A DNA stretch of 64,000 bases from NCBI RefSeq assembly GCF_900129855.1, contig NZ_LT670819.1:3782001-3846000 (forward strand). The letters are read 5' to 3'. Within the stretch, counting starts at the first letter, position 1. Every line of letters begins with the position of its first letter. The stretch is from Streptomyces sp. 3214.6. Its GTDB lineage: Bacteria > Actinomycetota > Actinomycetes > Streptomycetales > Streptomycetaceae. The notes below the pieces were generated by a model. That model saw nothing but the letters and a program-made list of their open reading frames with translations. It was not told the DNA's origin and ran no database searches. The position numbers and the translations under genes are program-made. Shown piece after piece: positions 34,922 through 43,687 of the stretch.

Positions 34922-35299
34922 TCAGCCGCCGGAGCTGCCCTTGTGGCTGCCGCCGTCACTGTCGCCGTCGCCGCCGAAGCCGCCGCGGCTGACACCGCTG
35001 CCGCCTCCACTGCTGCTGGAGGAGCCCCCGGATCCCTTGCCCGGCTTGCTGAAGGAGCCGCCGTCGACCCAGGAGCCCTGCTTCTTGCCGCCGTAGTACC
35101 AGACGCCGGCCGCCGAGGTCTTGGTCGACTTGCAGTTCTTGTCGGCGACGACCTTGTACCCCTTGGCGAGGTTGTAGCTGTCGCGGTCGACGCAGCGCTT
35201 GTCGGGGTCGGAGGAGCAGGCGGTGAGAGCCGCCGCGAGCAGTCCCATGCCTCCCAGTACGACCGTGCCCGAGCGCAGCTTTCGACGCGTGTCCGCCAT
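34922..35299 (-). CDS. YgiB-like lipoprotein
   Basis: 125 residues. Signal peptide with lipobox LTAC after VVLGGMGLLAAA; the mature part has Cys pairs around RCVDRDSYNLAKGYKVVADKNC, a YYGG segment and a long Gly/Ser tail with SRGGFG, the same (S/T)RGGFG found near the C-terminus of E. coli YgiB. ATG at 35299 follows GGGGAGACGGG. Upstream of, and probably in operon with, the YgiC-like ligase, which supports the assignment. Confidence 0.8.
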   Translation of the reverse strand: MADTRRKLRSGTVVLGGMGLLAAALTACSSDPDKRCVDRDSYNLAKGYKVVADKNCKSTKTSAAGVWYYGGKKQGSWVDGGSFSKPGKGSGGSSSSSGGGSGVSRGGFGGDGDSDGGSHKGSSGG

Positions 35300-35417
35300 G
35301 TTCCCGTCTCCCCGTTGTCGCATCGCCCCTACAGCGATTTCCGGCCGTCAGCCTAGACATCGGTCGCATGGGACCCGCGGGCGGCCCGTTCACCCGCCGC
35401 TCGCCTACAGTCCTTTC

Positions 35418-36434
35418 GTGCTCTTTGGAATGGTGTGTGCCCTCGGCGCGGCGATCTGCTTCGGTACGGCGACGGTGTTGCAGGCGATGGCGGCGCGCGC
35501 CGCCGCCGACGGCAGCGACGGGCGGGGCGGTGGCGACGCTGCGCTGTTGCTGCGGGCGGTGCGCCAGTGGCGGTATCTGGCGGGGCTGGCGCTGGACGGG
35601 CTCGGGTTCCTGTTCCAGATCGCCGCACTGCGGTCGGTGCCGATCTACGCAGTCGGTGCGGCCCTCGCCTCCAGTCTGGCGGTGACGGCGGTGGTCGCGG
35701 CGCGGCTGCTGCGGGTGCGGCTGAGCCGGATGGAGTGGCTGGCCGTGGCGGTGGTCTGCGCGGGGCTGGGCATGCTGGGGCTGGCCTCCGGGACGGAGGG
35801 TGAGGAGAGCGGCCCGGACGCGTTGCCGTGGGTGATGCTCGGCGCGGCGCTCGGGGTGCTGGGGCTGGGCCTGGTGGGCGGGCGGCTCACCGGGCGGGGG
35901 CGGGCGCTGGGGCTGGGGCTGGGCGCCGGGTGCGGGTTCGGGGTGGTGGAGGTGGCGGTGCGGCTGATCGACTCGCTCGCGCCCTCGGATCTGCTCACCA
36001 ACCCGGCGACGTACGCCCTGCTGGTGGGGGGCGGGGCCGCGTTCCTGTTGCTGACGACGGCGCTGCAGCGGGGGTCGGTGACGACGGCCACGGCCGGGAT
36101 AGTGATCGGCGAGACGATCGGTCCGGCGCTCGTGGGCGTGGTGTGGCTGGGAGACCGCACCCGGGAAGGGCTCGGCTGGCTGGCCGTGCTGGGGTTCGCG
36201 GTCGCCCTCGCGGGGGCGCTGGCCCTGTCCCGGTTCGGAGAGGCCCCGGAGGCGGCGTCGGCCCAGAAAACGCCGGATACTCCTGAGACGCCGGATACTT
36301 CTGAGACACCCGAGATGCCTGAAGCGTCGGAGACGCCGGAGACACCTGAAGCGACGGGCGCACCGGACGCACCAGAAGCACCAGAAGCACCACCAGAAGC
36401 ACCGGGCGCGCCCGTCAGGCCATCGCCTCGGTGA
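35418..36434 (+). CDS. EamA/DMT-like integral membrane protein with a Pro-Glu repeat tail
   Basis: 338 residues with about nine to ten transmembrane helices in the DMT pattern (MVCALGAAICFGTATVLQA ... WLAVLGFAVALAGALALSRFG) and the substrate path motif in LQRGSVTTATAGIVIGETIGPALVGVVWLGD. The last ~60 residues are TPETP/EAPEAP repeats, low complexity. GTG at 35418 has no ribosome site but a -10 like TACAGT 7 bases upstream (35406-35411), so the mRNA may be leaderless. Overlaps the convergent DUF3050 gene by 20 bases. Confidence 0.85.
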   Translation: MLFGMVCALGAAICFGTATVLQAMAARAAADGSDGRGGGDAALLLRAVRQWRYLAGLALDGLGFLFQIAALRSVPIYAVGAALASSLAVTAVVAARLLRVRLSRMEWLAVAVVCAGLGMLGLASGTEGEESGPDALPWVMLGAALGVLGLGLVGGRLTGRGRALGLGLGAGCGFGVVEVAVRLIDSLAPSDLLTNPATYALLVGGGAAFLLLTTALQRGSVTTATAGIVIGETIGPALVGVVWLGDRTREGLGWLAVLGFAVALAGALALSRFGEAPEAASAQKTPDTPETPDTSETPEMPEASETPETPEATGAPDAPEAPEAPPEAPGAPVRPSPR

Positions 36435-37194
36435 TGCCGTCCCACAGGCGGGTTCGCGCCTCCAGTGCGAGAGTCGCGGTCTCGACGGCCTCCTGCCAGT
36501 GGGTGTCGTCGGTGCCGCACAGGTCGGCCACCATCTGCATGGCCATGGGAGTGTGCTCCTCGCCGTCGACCTCGATGTGCCGGGCGAGGTAGTCGCAGAA
36601 GAGTGGGAACCGGTCGGTGCCCTCCTTCTTGATCACCTGGTCGAACATGTCCGGGATGAGGTCCTCCCGGGAGAAGGCGAAGGCGGCGGCCCGGCAGTGC
36701 AGCGGCCGGTCGGCGATGATCTCGAAGGTGGTGCGCACGAACTCGGCGGCGGGGGCCGGGACTTGGGCGACCCGCAGCGCCGAGGACACATCGTGGCCCT
36801 CGCCGACCAGCGCGAGGAACGTGTCGATGCGGGAGGTGTCGGCGCCTGCCTCGTCCATGCCCGCGCGGTACAGCTCGTAGTGGCTGGTGAAGCCGCCGTT
36901 CAGCTCGTCGCTCTCCTCGACGAGGACGATGTCGTTGATGAGCCGCCGGCTCACCTCCGAGCCGCGCGGTACCCAGGGGACGTCGACGCAGGTGAGGTCG
37001 CGCTGGAGCGACTTGAGCAGGGACATGAAGTCCCAGACGGCGAACACGTGGTGCGCCATGAACGTCGCCATGTCGTCCCGGGTGCCGATCCGCTGGTAAA
37101 TGGGGTGGGCGGTGACTTCTTTTCGGGCGGGTTCGATCACGGAACGAGCCCTTTCGATTCCCTCATGGGTCAGATTCCAGTCGTACCTGGACAT
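36415..37194 (-). CDS. DUF3050 protein, possible haem-oxygenase-like diiron oxidase
   Basis: 259 residues matching DUF3050: MATFMAHHVFAVWDFMSLLKSLQ, LINDIVLVEESDE, HYELYRAGMDEAGAD, REDLIPDMF and HIEVDGEEHTPMAMQM. All-helical. The acidic and His residues (D41, H48, E93/E94, H206, D210, H214) are spaced much like the iron ligands of haem-oxygenase-like diiron oxidases, so a metal oxidase role is plausible but inferred. ATG at 37194 has a textbook AAGGAG. Divergent from the PABA gene cluster across 189 bases, so probably part of it. Confidence 0.85.
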   Translation of the reverse strand: MSRYDWNLTHEGIERARSVIEPARKEVTAHPIYQRIGTRDDMATFMAHHVFAVWDFMSLLKSLQRDLTCVDVPWVPRGSEVSRRLINDIVLVEESDELNGGFTSHYELYRAGMDEAGADTSRIDTFLALVGEGHDVSSALRVAQVPAPAAEFVRTTFEIIADRPLHCRAAAFAFSREDLIPDMFDQVIKKEGTDRFPLFCDYLARHIEVDGEEHTPMAMQMVADLCGTDDTHWQEAVETATLALEARTRLWDGITEAMA

Positions 37195-37383
37195 GAATCT
37201 CCTTCGGTTCGGGAACTCGACGGGGGACTCGATGGTGCACTTCTCCCGACTTACCGGCAAGCGCTTCCGGGAATTCGGAAAAGTTACCCGCAGTACCGCT
37301 CCACATACCACTCGACAGAAGCTGGCAAGGACATCAAAAAACGCATGAAGACTCACGTATCGGACATCCGCAGACGTTAGGAA
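37195..37383. promoter_or_regulatory. Divergent control region of the PABA cluster
   Basis: 189 bases, noticeably richer in A and T than the surroundings, between the DUF3050 gene and the ABM gene. Holds an imperfect palindrome TTCCGGGAATTCGGAA near its middle (arms TTCCG/CGGAA around an EcoRI-like core) that could bind a regulator. No regulator gene is present in the cluster. Confidence 0.5.
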
Positions 37384-38010
37384 ATGTTTGAAGGATGTGT
37401 GAACACTGAGAGCCTCCGCTCCGTACTCGACACCGTGACCAGTAATCCCGTCACCGTCACCTCGGCTTATCGCGTGACGCCGGGCCGAGAGGCCGACTTT
37501 CACTCCTGGGGGTGGGCCATGCTGGGCGCGAGTGCGCAGCAGCCCGGCTTCCTCGGGGGTGGCGTGCTAGTCGACGAAGGGGCGGAGTGGCATGTCGTCT
37601 ATCGCTTCGCCAGCGAAGGAACGTCCCGGGCCTGGGAGAACTCGGCTGCCCGCATGCAGTGGGACGCCCGGGCCGCGGGGATCGCCGTGCAGACGGACCG
37701 CAAGAGCGTGCGGGGCTCCAAGGTGTGGTTCGACTCCCAGACCGCCGTCCCGAAAGCGCCGGCCCCGCCGTCGAAATGGAAGCTATGGTTCGTGAATATG
37801 AGCGCGGTTTTCCCACCGGTGCTCCTCTTCAACTTGACCGTGATTCCTTATCTCGGCGCCCTCAACCCGTTCATTCGCACGCTGCTGCTCTGCCTCTGCG
37901 TGACGGCCATCGTGACCTGGATTCTCATGCCCCGCCTTCAGCGTTTCTTCAAGAAATGGCTGTATCCACCGCTCCAGGCACTGCGCGGGCGGCACAAACG
38001 GACCGCGTAG
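37384..38010 (+). CDS. ABM-domain protein with two C-terminal transmembrane helices
   Basis: 208 residues. Residues about 20-125 form an antibiotic-biosynthesis-monooxygenase/dimeric alpha-beta-barrel domain (VTSAYRVTPGREADFHSWGWAML, FLGGGVLVD, WHVVYRFAS); residues about 135-185 hold two helices (VFPPVLLFNLTVIPYL and TLLLCLCVTAIVTWILM). This two-part form is a known membrane-bound variant of the family. ATG at 37384 or GTG at 37399. First gene of the forward PABA operon, 30 bases before pabAB. Confidence 0.8.
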   Translation: MFEGCVNTESLRSVLDTVTSNPVTVTSAYRVTPGREADFHSWGWAMLGASAQQPGFLGGGVLVDEGAEWHVVYRFASEGTSRAWENSAARMQWDARAAGIAVQTDRKSVRGSKVWFDSQTAVPKAPAPPSKWKLWFVNMSAVFPPVLLFNLTVIPYLGALNPFIRTLLLCLCVTAIVTWILMPRLQRFFKKWLYPPLQALRGRHKRTA

Positions 38011-38040
38011 TACCCAGAACGACCCTAGGGAGGTGGGCGG

Positions 38041-40335
38041 GTGAAGACTCTGCTCATCGACAATTACGACTCGTACACGTACAACCTGTTCCAGCTGATC
38101 GCCGAGGTCAACGGCGAGGAACCGGTCGTGATCCTCAATGACGCCCCCGCGGACTCGATTCCCGATCTTGCGGAATTCGACAACGTGGTGGTGTCGCCGG
38201 GTCCGGGGCACCCGGCGAAGGCGCGTGACTTCGGCATCAGCGCCCGGGTGCTCGCCGGGTCCACGGTGCCGGTGCTCGGGGTCTGCCTCGGCCACCAGGG
38301 CATCGCGCACGGGGCGGGCGCCCTGGTGGCACCCGCCCCGGAGCCCCGGCACGGGTATCTGTCGGCCGTCCGGCACGACGGGCGCGACCTGTTCCAGGGG
38401 CTGCCGCAGAACTTCACCGCGGTCCGCTACCACTCGCTGGCCGTGCGCGAGCCGCTGCCCGACGGCCTGCAGGCCACGGCCTGGGCGGAGGACGGCGTCC
38501 TGATGGGGCTGCGGCACCGCGAACGGCCGCTGTGGGGCGTGCAGTTCCACCCGGAGTCGGTGCTCACCGAGTACGGCCACCGGATGCTGGTGAACTTCCG
38601 CAACCTCACCGCCGAGCGGGCCCGCAAGCTGCGGACGAAGAACACCGCGGTCCCGCCGACCGAGGCGGCGATACCGAGCCGAGCCCCCGCGGTGGCGACC
38701 GTCCCGATCCCGCGTCCGCGCCGGTCCGGCGGCCCCGCCCACCGGCTGCACACCCGCCGCATCGCCGAGGCGATCGACGCGGAGGCCGCCTTCACGCGGA
38801 TGCACTCCGCCTCACCGCGGGCGTTCTGGCTGGACAGCTCCCGGGTCGAGCCGGGGCTCTCCCGGTTCTCGTTCTTCGGTGACGACAGCGGTCCGCTCGC
38901 CGAGTTCGTCCGCTACGACGTCGAGACCGGGACGTGCGAGATCGAGCGGGCCGGACGGCCGACGCGCAAGGTCAGGGCCGGCGTCTTCGACTATCTCAAG
39001 CGGCAGCTGGCCAACCGCCGGGTCGACGCCACCGGGCTGCCCTTCGACTTCACCGGCGGCTACGTCGGCTACTTCGGCTACGAGACGAAGGCCGACTGCG
39101 GCTCCCCGAACGCGCACCGCTCCGCCACCCCGGACGCCTGCTGGCTCTTCGCCGACCGACTGATCGCGGTGGACCACGAGCAGGGCTTCACCTACGCGGT
39201 CTGCGTCGCAGAGGACACCCCGCAGGCCACCCGGGAGGCCACGGAGTGGCTGGAGAGCACCCTCGCCCAGCTCACCTCGCTGCCCACGGAGACCGACCGG
39301 CCGGCTCCCCCGCGCGCGCACGCCGAGGCGGCCGAGCCCGACCTCGGCGAGGTCGAGCCGTGGCTGGTGCGGGACCGGGCGACGTATCTCGCGGACATCG
39401 AGGCCTGCAAGCGGGAACTCGCGGCGGGCACCAGCTACGAGATCTGTCTGACCAACGCCGCCCGTTTACCCGCTCCGGACGACGCGTACGCCTTCTACCG
39501 GGTGCTGCGCCGCGTCAACCCGGCCCCGTACGCCTCCTATCTGCGGTTCGGCGACCTCGACGTGGTCGGCTCCTCGCCCGAGCGGTTCCTGCGGATCACC
39601 CGGGACGGCATCGCCGAGGCCAAGCCCATCAAGGGCACCGCACCGCGCGGCGCGGATCCCCGGGAGGACGCCCTGCTCAGGGACGCGCTCGCGGCGGACG
39701 CCAAGACCCGCGCCGAGAACCTGATGATCGTCGACCTGCTCCGCAACGACCTGGGGCGGGTCTGCCGGACCGGGACCGTGCGCGTCTCCCGGCTCATGGC
39801 CACCGAGACGTACGCGACCGTGCACCAGCTCGTGTCCACCGTCGGGGGGCGGCTGCGCCAGGGCACCGACGCGGTGGACTGCGTGCGCGCCTGCTTCCCC
39901 GGCGGGTCGATGACCGGCGCGCCAAAGCTGCGCACGCTGGAGATCATCGACGAGCTGGAGACCGAGGCGCGCGGCGTGTACTCGGGGGCCCTCGGCTACC
40001 TGGGGTGCAGCGGCGGCGCCGACCTCAACATCGTCATCCGCACCGCCGTCCTGGCCGACGGCCTCCTGCAGCTGGGCGCGGGCGGCGCGATCGTCCTCGA
40101 CTCCGACCCGGTCGCCGAGTACGACGAGATGCTCCTGAAGACGGCCGCCCAGATGCGGGCCCTGCGGGAGCACACGGCGGCCCGGACGCGGGTGCCGTCG
40201 CAGGCGACGAAGGCGGCCGAGGCCCAGGTGAGCGCGCTGCGCCGGGCCGGGGCCAGAACCGGGAAGCGCGGAGCGCGCCCCGAGTCCCCGGAGCCCGGCC
40301 CCGCTGTGGGCACCGTGAAGGAGGACACCCGATGA
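38041..40335 (+). CDS. pabAB: Fused aminodeoxychorismate synthase (PabA-PabB)
   Basis: Makes 4-amino-4-deoxychorismate from chorismate and glutamine. 764 residues: glutaminase domain 1-190 (NYDSYTYNL, Cys82 in GVCLGHQG, His170/Glu172 in FHPES), linker, then the chorismate-binding domain with SSPERFLRI, PIKGTAPRG (Lys531, diagnostic of aminodeoxychorismate rather than anthranilate synthase), ENLMIVDLLRND and CFPGGSMTGAPKL. GTG at 38041 after GGGAGGTGG. One TTA codon at 39466-39468 suggests bldA control. Such fusions typically serve antibiotic pathways. Overlaps the ligase gene (ATGA). Confidence 0.96.
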   Translation: MKTLLIDNYDSYTYNLFQLIAEVNGEEPVVILNDAPADSIPDLAEFDNVVVSPGPGHPAKARDFGISARVLAGSTVPVLGVCLGHQGIAHGAGALVAPAPEPRHGYLSAVRHDGRDLFQGLPQNFTAVRYHSLAVREPLPDGLQATAWAEDGVLMGLRHRERPLWGVQFHPESVLTEYGHRMLVNFRNLTAERARKLRTKNTAVPPTEAAIPSRAPAVATVPIPRPRRSGGPAHRLHTRRIAEAIDAEAAFTRMHSASPRAFWLDSSRVEPGLSRFSFFGDDSGPLAEFVRYDVETGTCEIERAGRPTRKVRAGVFDYLKRQLANRRVDATGLPFDFTGGYVGYFGYETKADCGSPNAHRSATPDACWLFADRLIAVDHEQGFTYAVCVAEDTPQATREATEWLESTLAQLTSLPTETDRPAPPRAHAEAAEPDLGEVEPWLVRDRATYLADIEACKRELAAGTSYEICLTNAARLPAPDDAYAFYRVLRRVNPAPYASYLRFGDLDVVGSSPERFLRITRDGIAEAKPIKGTAPRGADPREDALLRDALAADAKTRAENLMIVDLLRNDLGRVCRTGTVRVSRLMATETYATVHQLVSTVGGRLRQGTDAVDCVRACFPGGSMTGAPKLRTLEIIDELETEARGVYSGALGYLGCSGGADLNIVIRTAVLADGLLQLGAGGAIVLDSDPVAEYDEMLLKTAAQMRALREHTAARTRVPSQATKAAEAQVSALRRAGARTGKRGARPESPEPGPAVGTVKEDTR

Positions 40336-42011
40336 CGACGCCCCGGCCCACGGCCACACCGCAGCTCGCGGCACCGCAGCCGACGACACCCCGGCCCACG
40401 GCCACAGCACAGCCCACGACCACGGCGCGTGCCACGACCGTTCCCCAGCCCAGAGCGGCTCTGGACGGCTCCGTGTCCGTGTCCGTGCCGGTGTCCGTCT
40501 CCGGCTCCGTCTCCGGCTCCGGATCAGGCGCCCCCGGCAACCTCGCGGCCTACCTCGACGATCTCGCCGAGCGGCGCGGGTGGGGTGGCCGGGTCGCCTT
40601 CCATCAGGGGCATCAGGGGTGGACCCACGGTGAGGTGCACGCGCTCGCGGCGCAGGCGGCCGGCGTGCTCGCCGGTCACGGGGTGCGGCCCGGCGACCGG
40701 GTGCTGCTCGCGCTGCCCGACGGGATCGCCTGGGTGACGGCCTTCCTCGGGATCGCCCGGCTGGGCGCCGTCGCCGTCCTCGTCAATCCCGAACTGCCCG
40801 CCGCCGAGCACGCGTTCATGGCCGAGGACACCGGCGCCGTGCTGTGTCTGACCGGCCCGGGGCTGGAGGACCGGTTCGCCGAGCGGGCGCGGCTCGGCGC
40901 CGACCAGTTCCTCGCGCTGGCCCCGACCGCCGTGCCGGCCCCCGCCCACCCGGTCGACGCGGACGCACCCCTGTACGTGCAGTACACCTCCGGCACCACG
41001 GGCCGCCCGAAGGGGGTCGTGCACACGCACGGCGACCCGAAGGCGTACCACGACCTGATCGGCCGGCGGCTGCTGGGGATCACCGAGGACGACGTCACCC
41101 TGTCCGTGTCGAAGCTGTACTTCGCCTACGGGTTCGGCAACGCGTTCGTCTTCCCCCTGTTCTCCGGGTCGTCCGCCGTGCTGGTGGACCGCCGTCCGAC
41201 GCCCGCCGCCGTCGACGAGCTGGTCGCCCGGCACCGGGTGACCCTGCTCTACTCCGTGCCGTCGGCGTTCGCGGCGCTGGTCGCCGACCGGGGCAGCGGG
41301 CACGCGGCCTGCTTCGCCTCGGTGCGCGCCGCGGTGTCGGCCGGCGAGGGCATGCCGGACGAACTCGGCCAGCGCGTCGGCGAGTTGCTCGGGGCACCGG
41401 TGCTGGAGCAGATCGGCTCCACCGAGGCCGGTCACGCCTTCTGCGCCAACAGCCTCGGCCACAACCGTCCCGGCACCGTCGGGCGTCCCGTACCGGGGTT
41501 CGAGGTGGAGGTGCGCGACCGTGCCGGGCGGCCCGTGTCCGACGGCGAGGAGGGCGAGCTGTGGGTGCGCGGGCCGACGGTGACGGCCGGCTATCTGAAC
41601 CGGCCCGAGGAGACGGAACGCACCCTCGTCGGCGGCTGGCTGGCCACCCACGACCGGGCACGCCGTGAACCGGACGGCGCCTACCGGCATCTGGGCCGCA
41701 CCGACGACATGGAGATGGTCGGCGGGATCACCGTCTCGCCGCTGGAGGTGGAGGCCGTGCTGCGCGCCCATCCGGCGGTGCGGGAGGTCGCGGTCGCGGC
41801 CGTCACCGACGGGCGCGGCTTCAGTCGGCTGCGTGCCTTCGTCGTGCCGGTCTCGTCCCCTGCGGACGGTCTGAGCGACGACCTCGTCGCGCTGGCCCGC
41901 GACCGGCTCGCCGCGTTCAAGGTCCCGCGCAGCGTCAGCTTCGTGCCGTCCCTGCCCCGGACCTCCACCGGAAAGCTCCGCCGCCACCTCGTCCGCCAGG
42001 GCGCCTGGTGA
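40332..42011 (+). CDS. Benzoate-CoA-ligase-like adenylate-forming enzyme
   Basis: 559 residues. The first ~70 are low complexity (TPRPTATPQ repeats, then SVSVPVSVSGSVSGSGSG) and are probably real, as the ATG has AAGGAGG upstream and overlaps the pabAB stop. The enzyme part has TSGTTGRPKG (about 219-228), the benzoate-CoA-ligase hallmark KLYFAYGFGNAFVFPLFSG, IGSTEAGHAF, a GRTDDMEMVGG hinge and the catalytic Lys in RTSTGKLRRH. Most likely activates 4-aminobenzoate as AMP ester or CoA thioester; no carrier protein gene is present. Confidence 0.9.
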   Translation: MTTPRPTATPQLAAPQPTTPRPTATAQPTTTARATTVPQPRAALDGSVSVSVPVSVSGSVSGSGSGAPGNLAAYLDDLAERRGWGGRVAFHQGHQGWTHGEVHALAAQAAGVLAGHGVRPGDRVLLALPDGIAWVTAFLGIARLGAVAVLVNPELPAAEHAFMAEDTGAVLCLTGPGLEDRFAERARLGADQFLALAPTAVPAPAHPVDADAPLYVQYTSGTTGRPKGVVHTHGDPKAYHDLIGRRLLGITEDDVTLSVSKLYFAYGFGNAFVFPLFSGSSAVLVDRRPTPAAVDELVARHRVTLLYSVPSAFAALVADRGSGHAACFASVRAAVSAGEGMPDELGQRVGELLGAPVLEQIGSTEAGHAFCANSLGHNRPGTVGRPVPGFEVEVRDRAGRPVSDGEEGELWVRGPTVTAGYLNRPEETERTLVGGWLATHDRARREPDGAYRHLGRTDDMEMVGGITVSPLEVEAVLRAHPAVREVAVAAVTDGRGFSRLRAFVVPVSSPADGLSDDLVALARDRLAAFKVPRSVSFVPSLPRTSTGKLRRHLVRQGAW

Positions 42012-42112
42012 CCGCCACAGCCCCGGTCCCGGTCCGGGTCCCGGTCCCGGATCCGGACCCGGACCCGGCCGCGGCCCCGGCCCCCCGCCGTACGTCAGAG
42101 AGGAACAGCCAC

Positions 42113-43687
42113 ATGTCGCAGCAACCCCTGCTCGCCGACCGCGGGTTCTACCTGGGCCCGCTGTTCCGGCGGGCGGCCGACCGCCACGGCGCCGTCTTCG
42201 TCACCCTGGACCGGCCGCTGGACACCCACCCGGCCCTCGGGGTGGACCTCGACTACCAGGCCCTCGCCGACGTGGTCGAGGACCTGTCGGGCCGACTGTG
42301 GGCGGCGGGGGTGCGGCCCTCGGAGCAGGTGGTCGTCCACAAGACGGACAACCTCGACATCGTGCTGCTGACCTGCGCGGTCTCCCGTATCGGCGCGGTT
42401 CCGGTGCTCCTGTCCCCCGGGCTGGCCGGGCCGGTCGTCGGCCAGCTCCTCGGACGGCTCCGTGAGCCGTGGCTGATCACCGATCGGGCCAAGCTGGGCG
42501 GCCCGCTCGCGGACGTCGACCTCTCCGGGCTCGTCCGGCGGGTGCTCTCCGTCGACGACGCGCCGGGCGCCGAGCCGCTGGCGAAGCACGCCGGCGCCGG
42601 AGTCCCCGTGCCCGTACGGCTGCACCCGCGTGAGCCCGCCCTGATCACCCACAGTTCGGGTACCACCGGCGTGCCCAAGCTGGCCGTGCACTGCGCGAAC
42701 ACCATGTGGAACCGGCTCGTCCCGCAGAAGGCGATGGGCTGGCCCACGCGCGGGGAGACGGCCGCGCTGCACATGTCGTTCGTGCACTCGCGCTTCTACC
42801 ACCTGCTGGGCGTCCTGCTGCACTTCGGCAGCCCGCTGGTGCTGATCACCGACCCGGAGCCGGCCGCCGTGGGCCCGCTGCTGGCCCGTCACCGGCCCGG
42901 CATCGTCGAGACCCACCCCAACACGTTCGTGCTGTGGGAGGAGTTGGCCGACGCGCCCGGGGCCCCGCTGTCCCGGGTGAAGTCGTACGGCTCCACGTTC
43001 GACGCGATCCATCCGCGCACCGTGAAGCGGCTGCTGGGCGCGTCGAAGCGCCGGGCGCCGTGGCTGATCCAGCTGTACGGGCAGAGCGAGACGGGGCCGG
43101 TCGCGTTCCAGTGGTTCACGCGGCGCAGCGCGGCGCGGGCCGACGGGCGGCGGGTCGGGATCGGCATCCCCGGCTTCACCCGGGTCCGGATCGCGGACGC
43201 CGACGGCTTCCGGGCCGCGCCGGGCACGCCCGGACGGATCGAGGCCCGCACCCGGGGGCGCATTCTCACCTACCTGGGCGCGCCGGCGCAGTACGAGCGC
43301 CAACTGGACGGCGGCTGGTGGCAGATGGGCGACATGGGCTACATGAGCCGGTGGGGTTCCCTGCATCTGATCGACCGTGAGATCGACCAGATCGACGCCG
43401 TGCACAGCAACCTGGAGGTCGAGGACGCGCTCATGGAGCGGCTGGAGGAACTGCGTGAGGTCGTCATCGTGCCGGGCGCGGACCGCGAGCCGGTACCGGT
43501 GGTGTGCGTCCGGGGCGAACGGCCACTGGACCCGGAACGCTGGCGGGAGGCCACGGCCGATCTGCCCGCGATGGCCGAACCGCGACAGTGGCGGTTCGAG
43601 GAACTGCCGATGACCGCCACCTGGAAGGTGAAGCGGGTGGAGATCACCCGCATGCTGACCGGGACGCGAGAGAGCGTGCGCGCGTGA
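42113..43687 (+). CDS. Second adenylate-forming (AMP-binding) enzyme of the PABA cluster
   Basis: 524 residues from ATG 42113 (GAGGA upstream). A GTG at 42008 overlaps the previous stop and would add a Pro/Val/Asp-repeat leader, so both starts remain possible. Core motifs: THSSGTTGVPKLAVHC, SFVHSRFYHLLGVLLHFG, QLYGQSETGPVAF, MGDMGYMSRWG and the C-terminal Lys in TATWKVKRVEI. It is only distantly like the preceding ligase, so it should activate a different acid or catalyse a coupling step. Overlaps the monooxygenase gene by GTGA. Confidence 0.88.
   Translation: MSQQPLLADRGFYLGPLFRRAADRHGAVFVTLDRPLDTHPALGVDLDYQALADVVEDLSGRLWAAGVRPSEQVVVHKTDNLDIVLLTCAVSRIGAVPVLLSPGLAGPVVGQLLGRLREPWLITDRAKLGGPLADVDLSGLVRRVLSVDDAPGAEPLAKHAGAGVPVPVRLHPREPALITHSSGTTGVPKLAVHCANTMWNRLVPQKAMGWPTRGETAALHMSFVHSRFYHLLGVLLHFGSPLVLITDPEPAAVGPLLARHRPGIVETHPNTFVLWEELADAPGAPLSRVKSYGSTFDAIHPRTVKRLLGASKRRAPWLIQLYGQSETGPVAFQWFTRRSAARADGRRVGIGIPGFTRVRIADADGFRAAPGTPGRIEARTRGRILTYLGAPAQYERQLDGGWWQMGDMGYMSRWGSLHLIDREIDQIDAVHSNLEVEDALMERLEELREVVIVPGADREPVPVVCVRGERPLDPERWREATADLPAMAEPRQWRFEELPMTATWKVKRVEITRMLTGTRESVRA

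Noticed and set aside
38041..40335. Anthranilate synthase as identity of the fused synthase
   Set aside because: PIKGT with Lys and the presence of a class IV lyase downstream indicate aminodeoxychorismate, not anthranilate, synthase.
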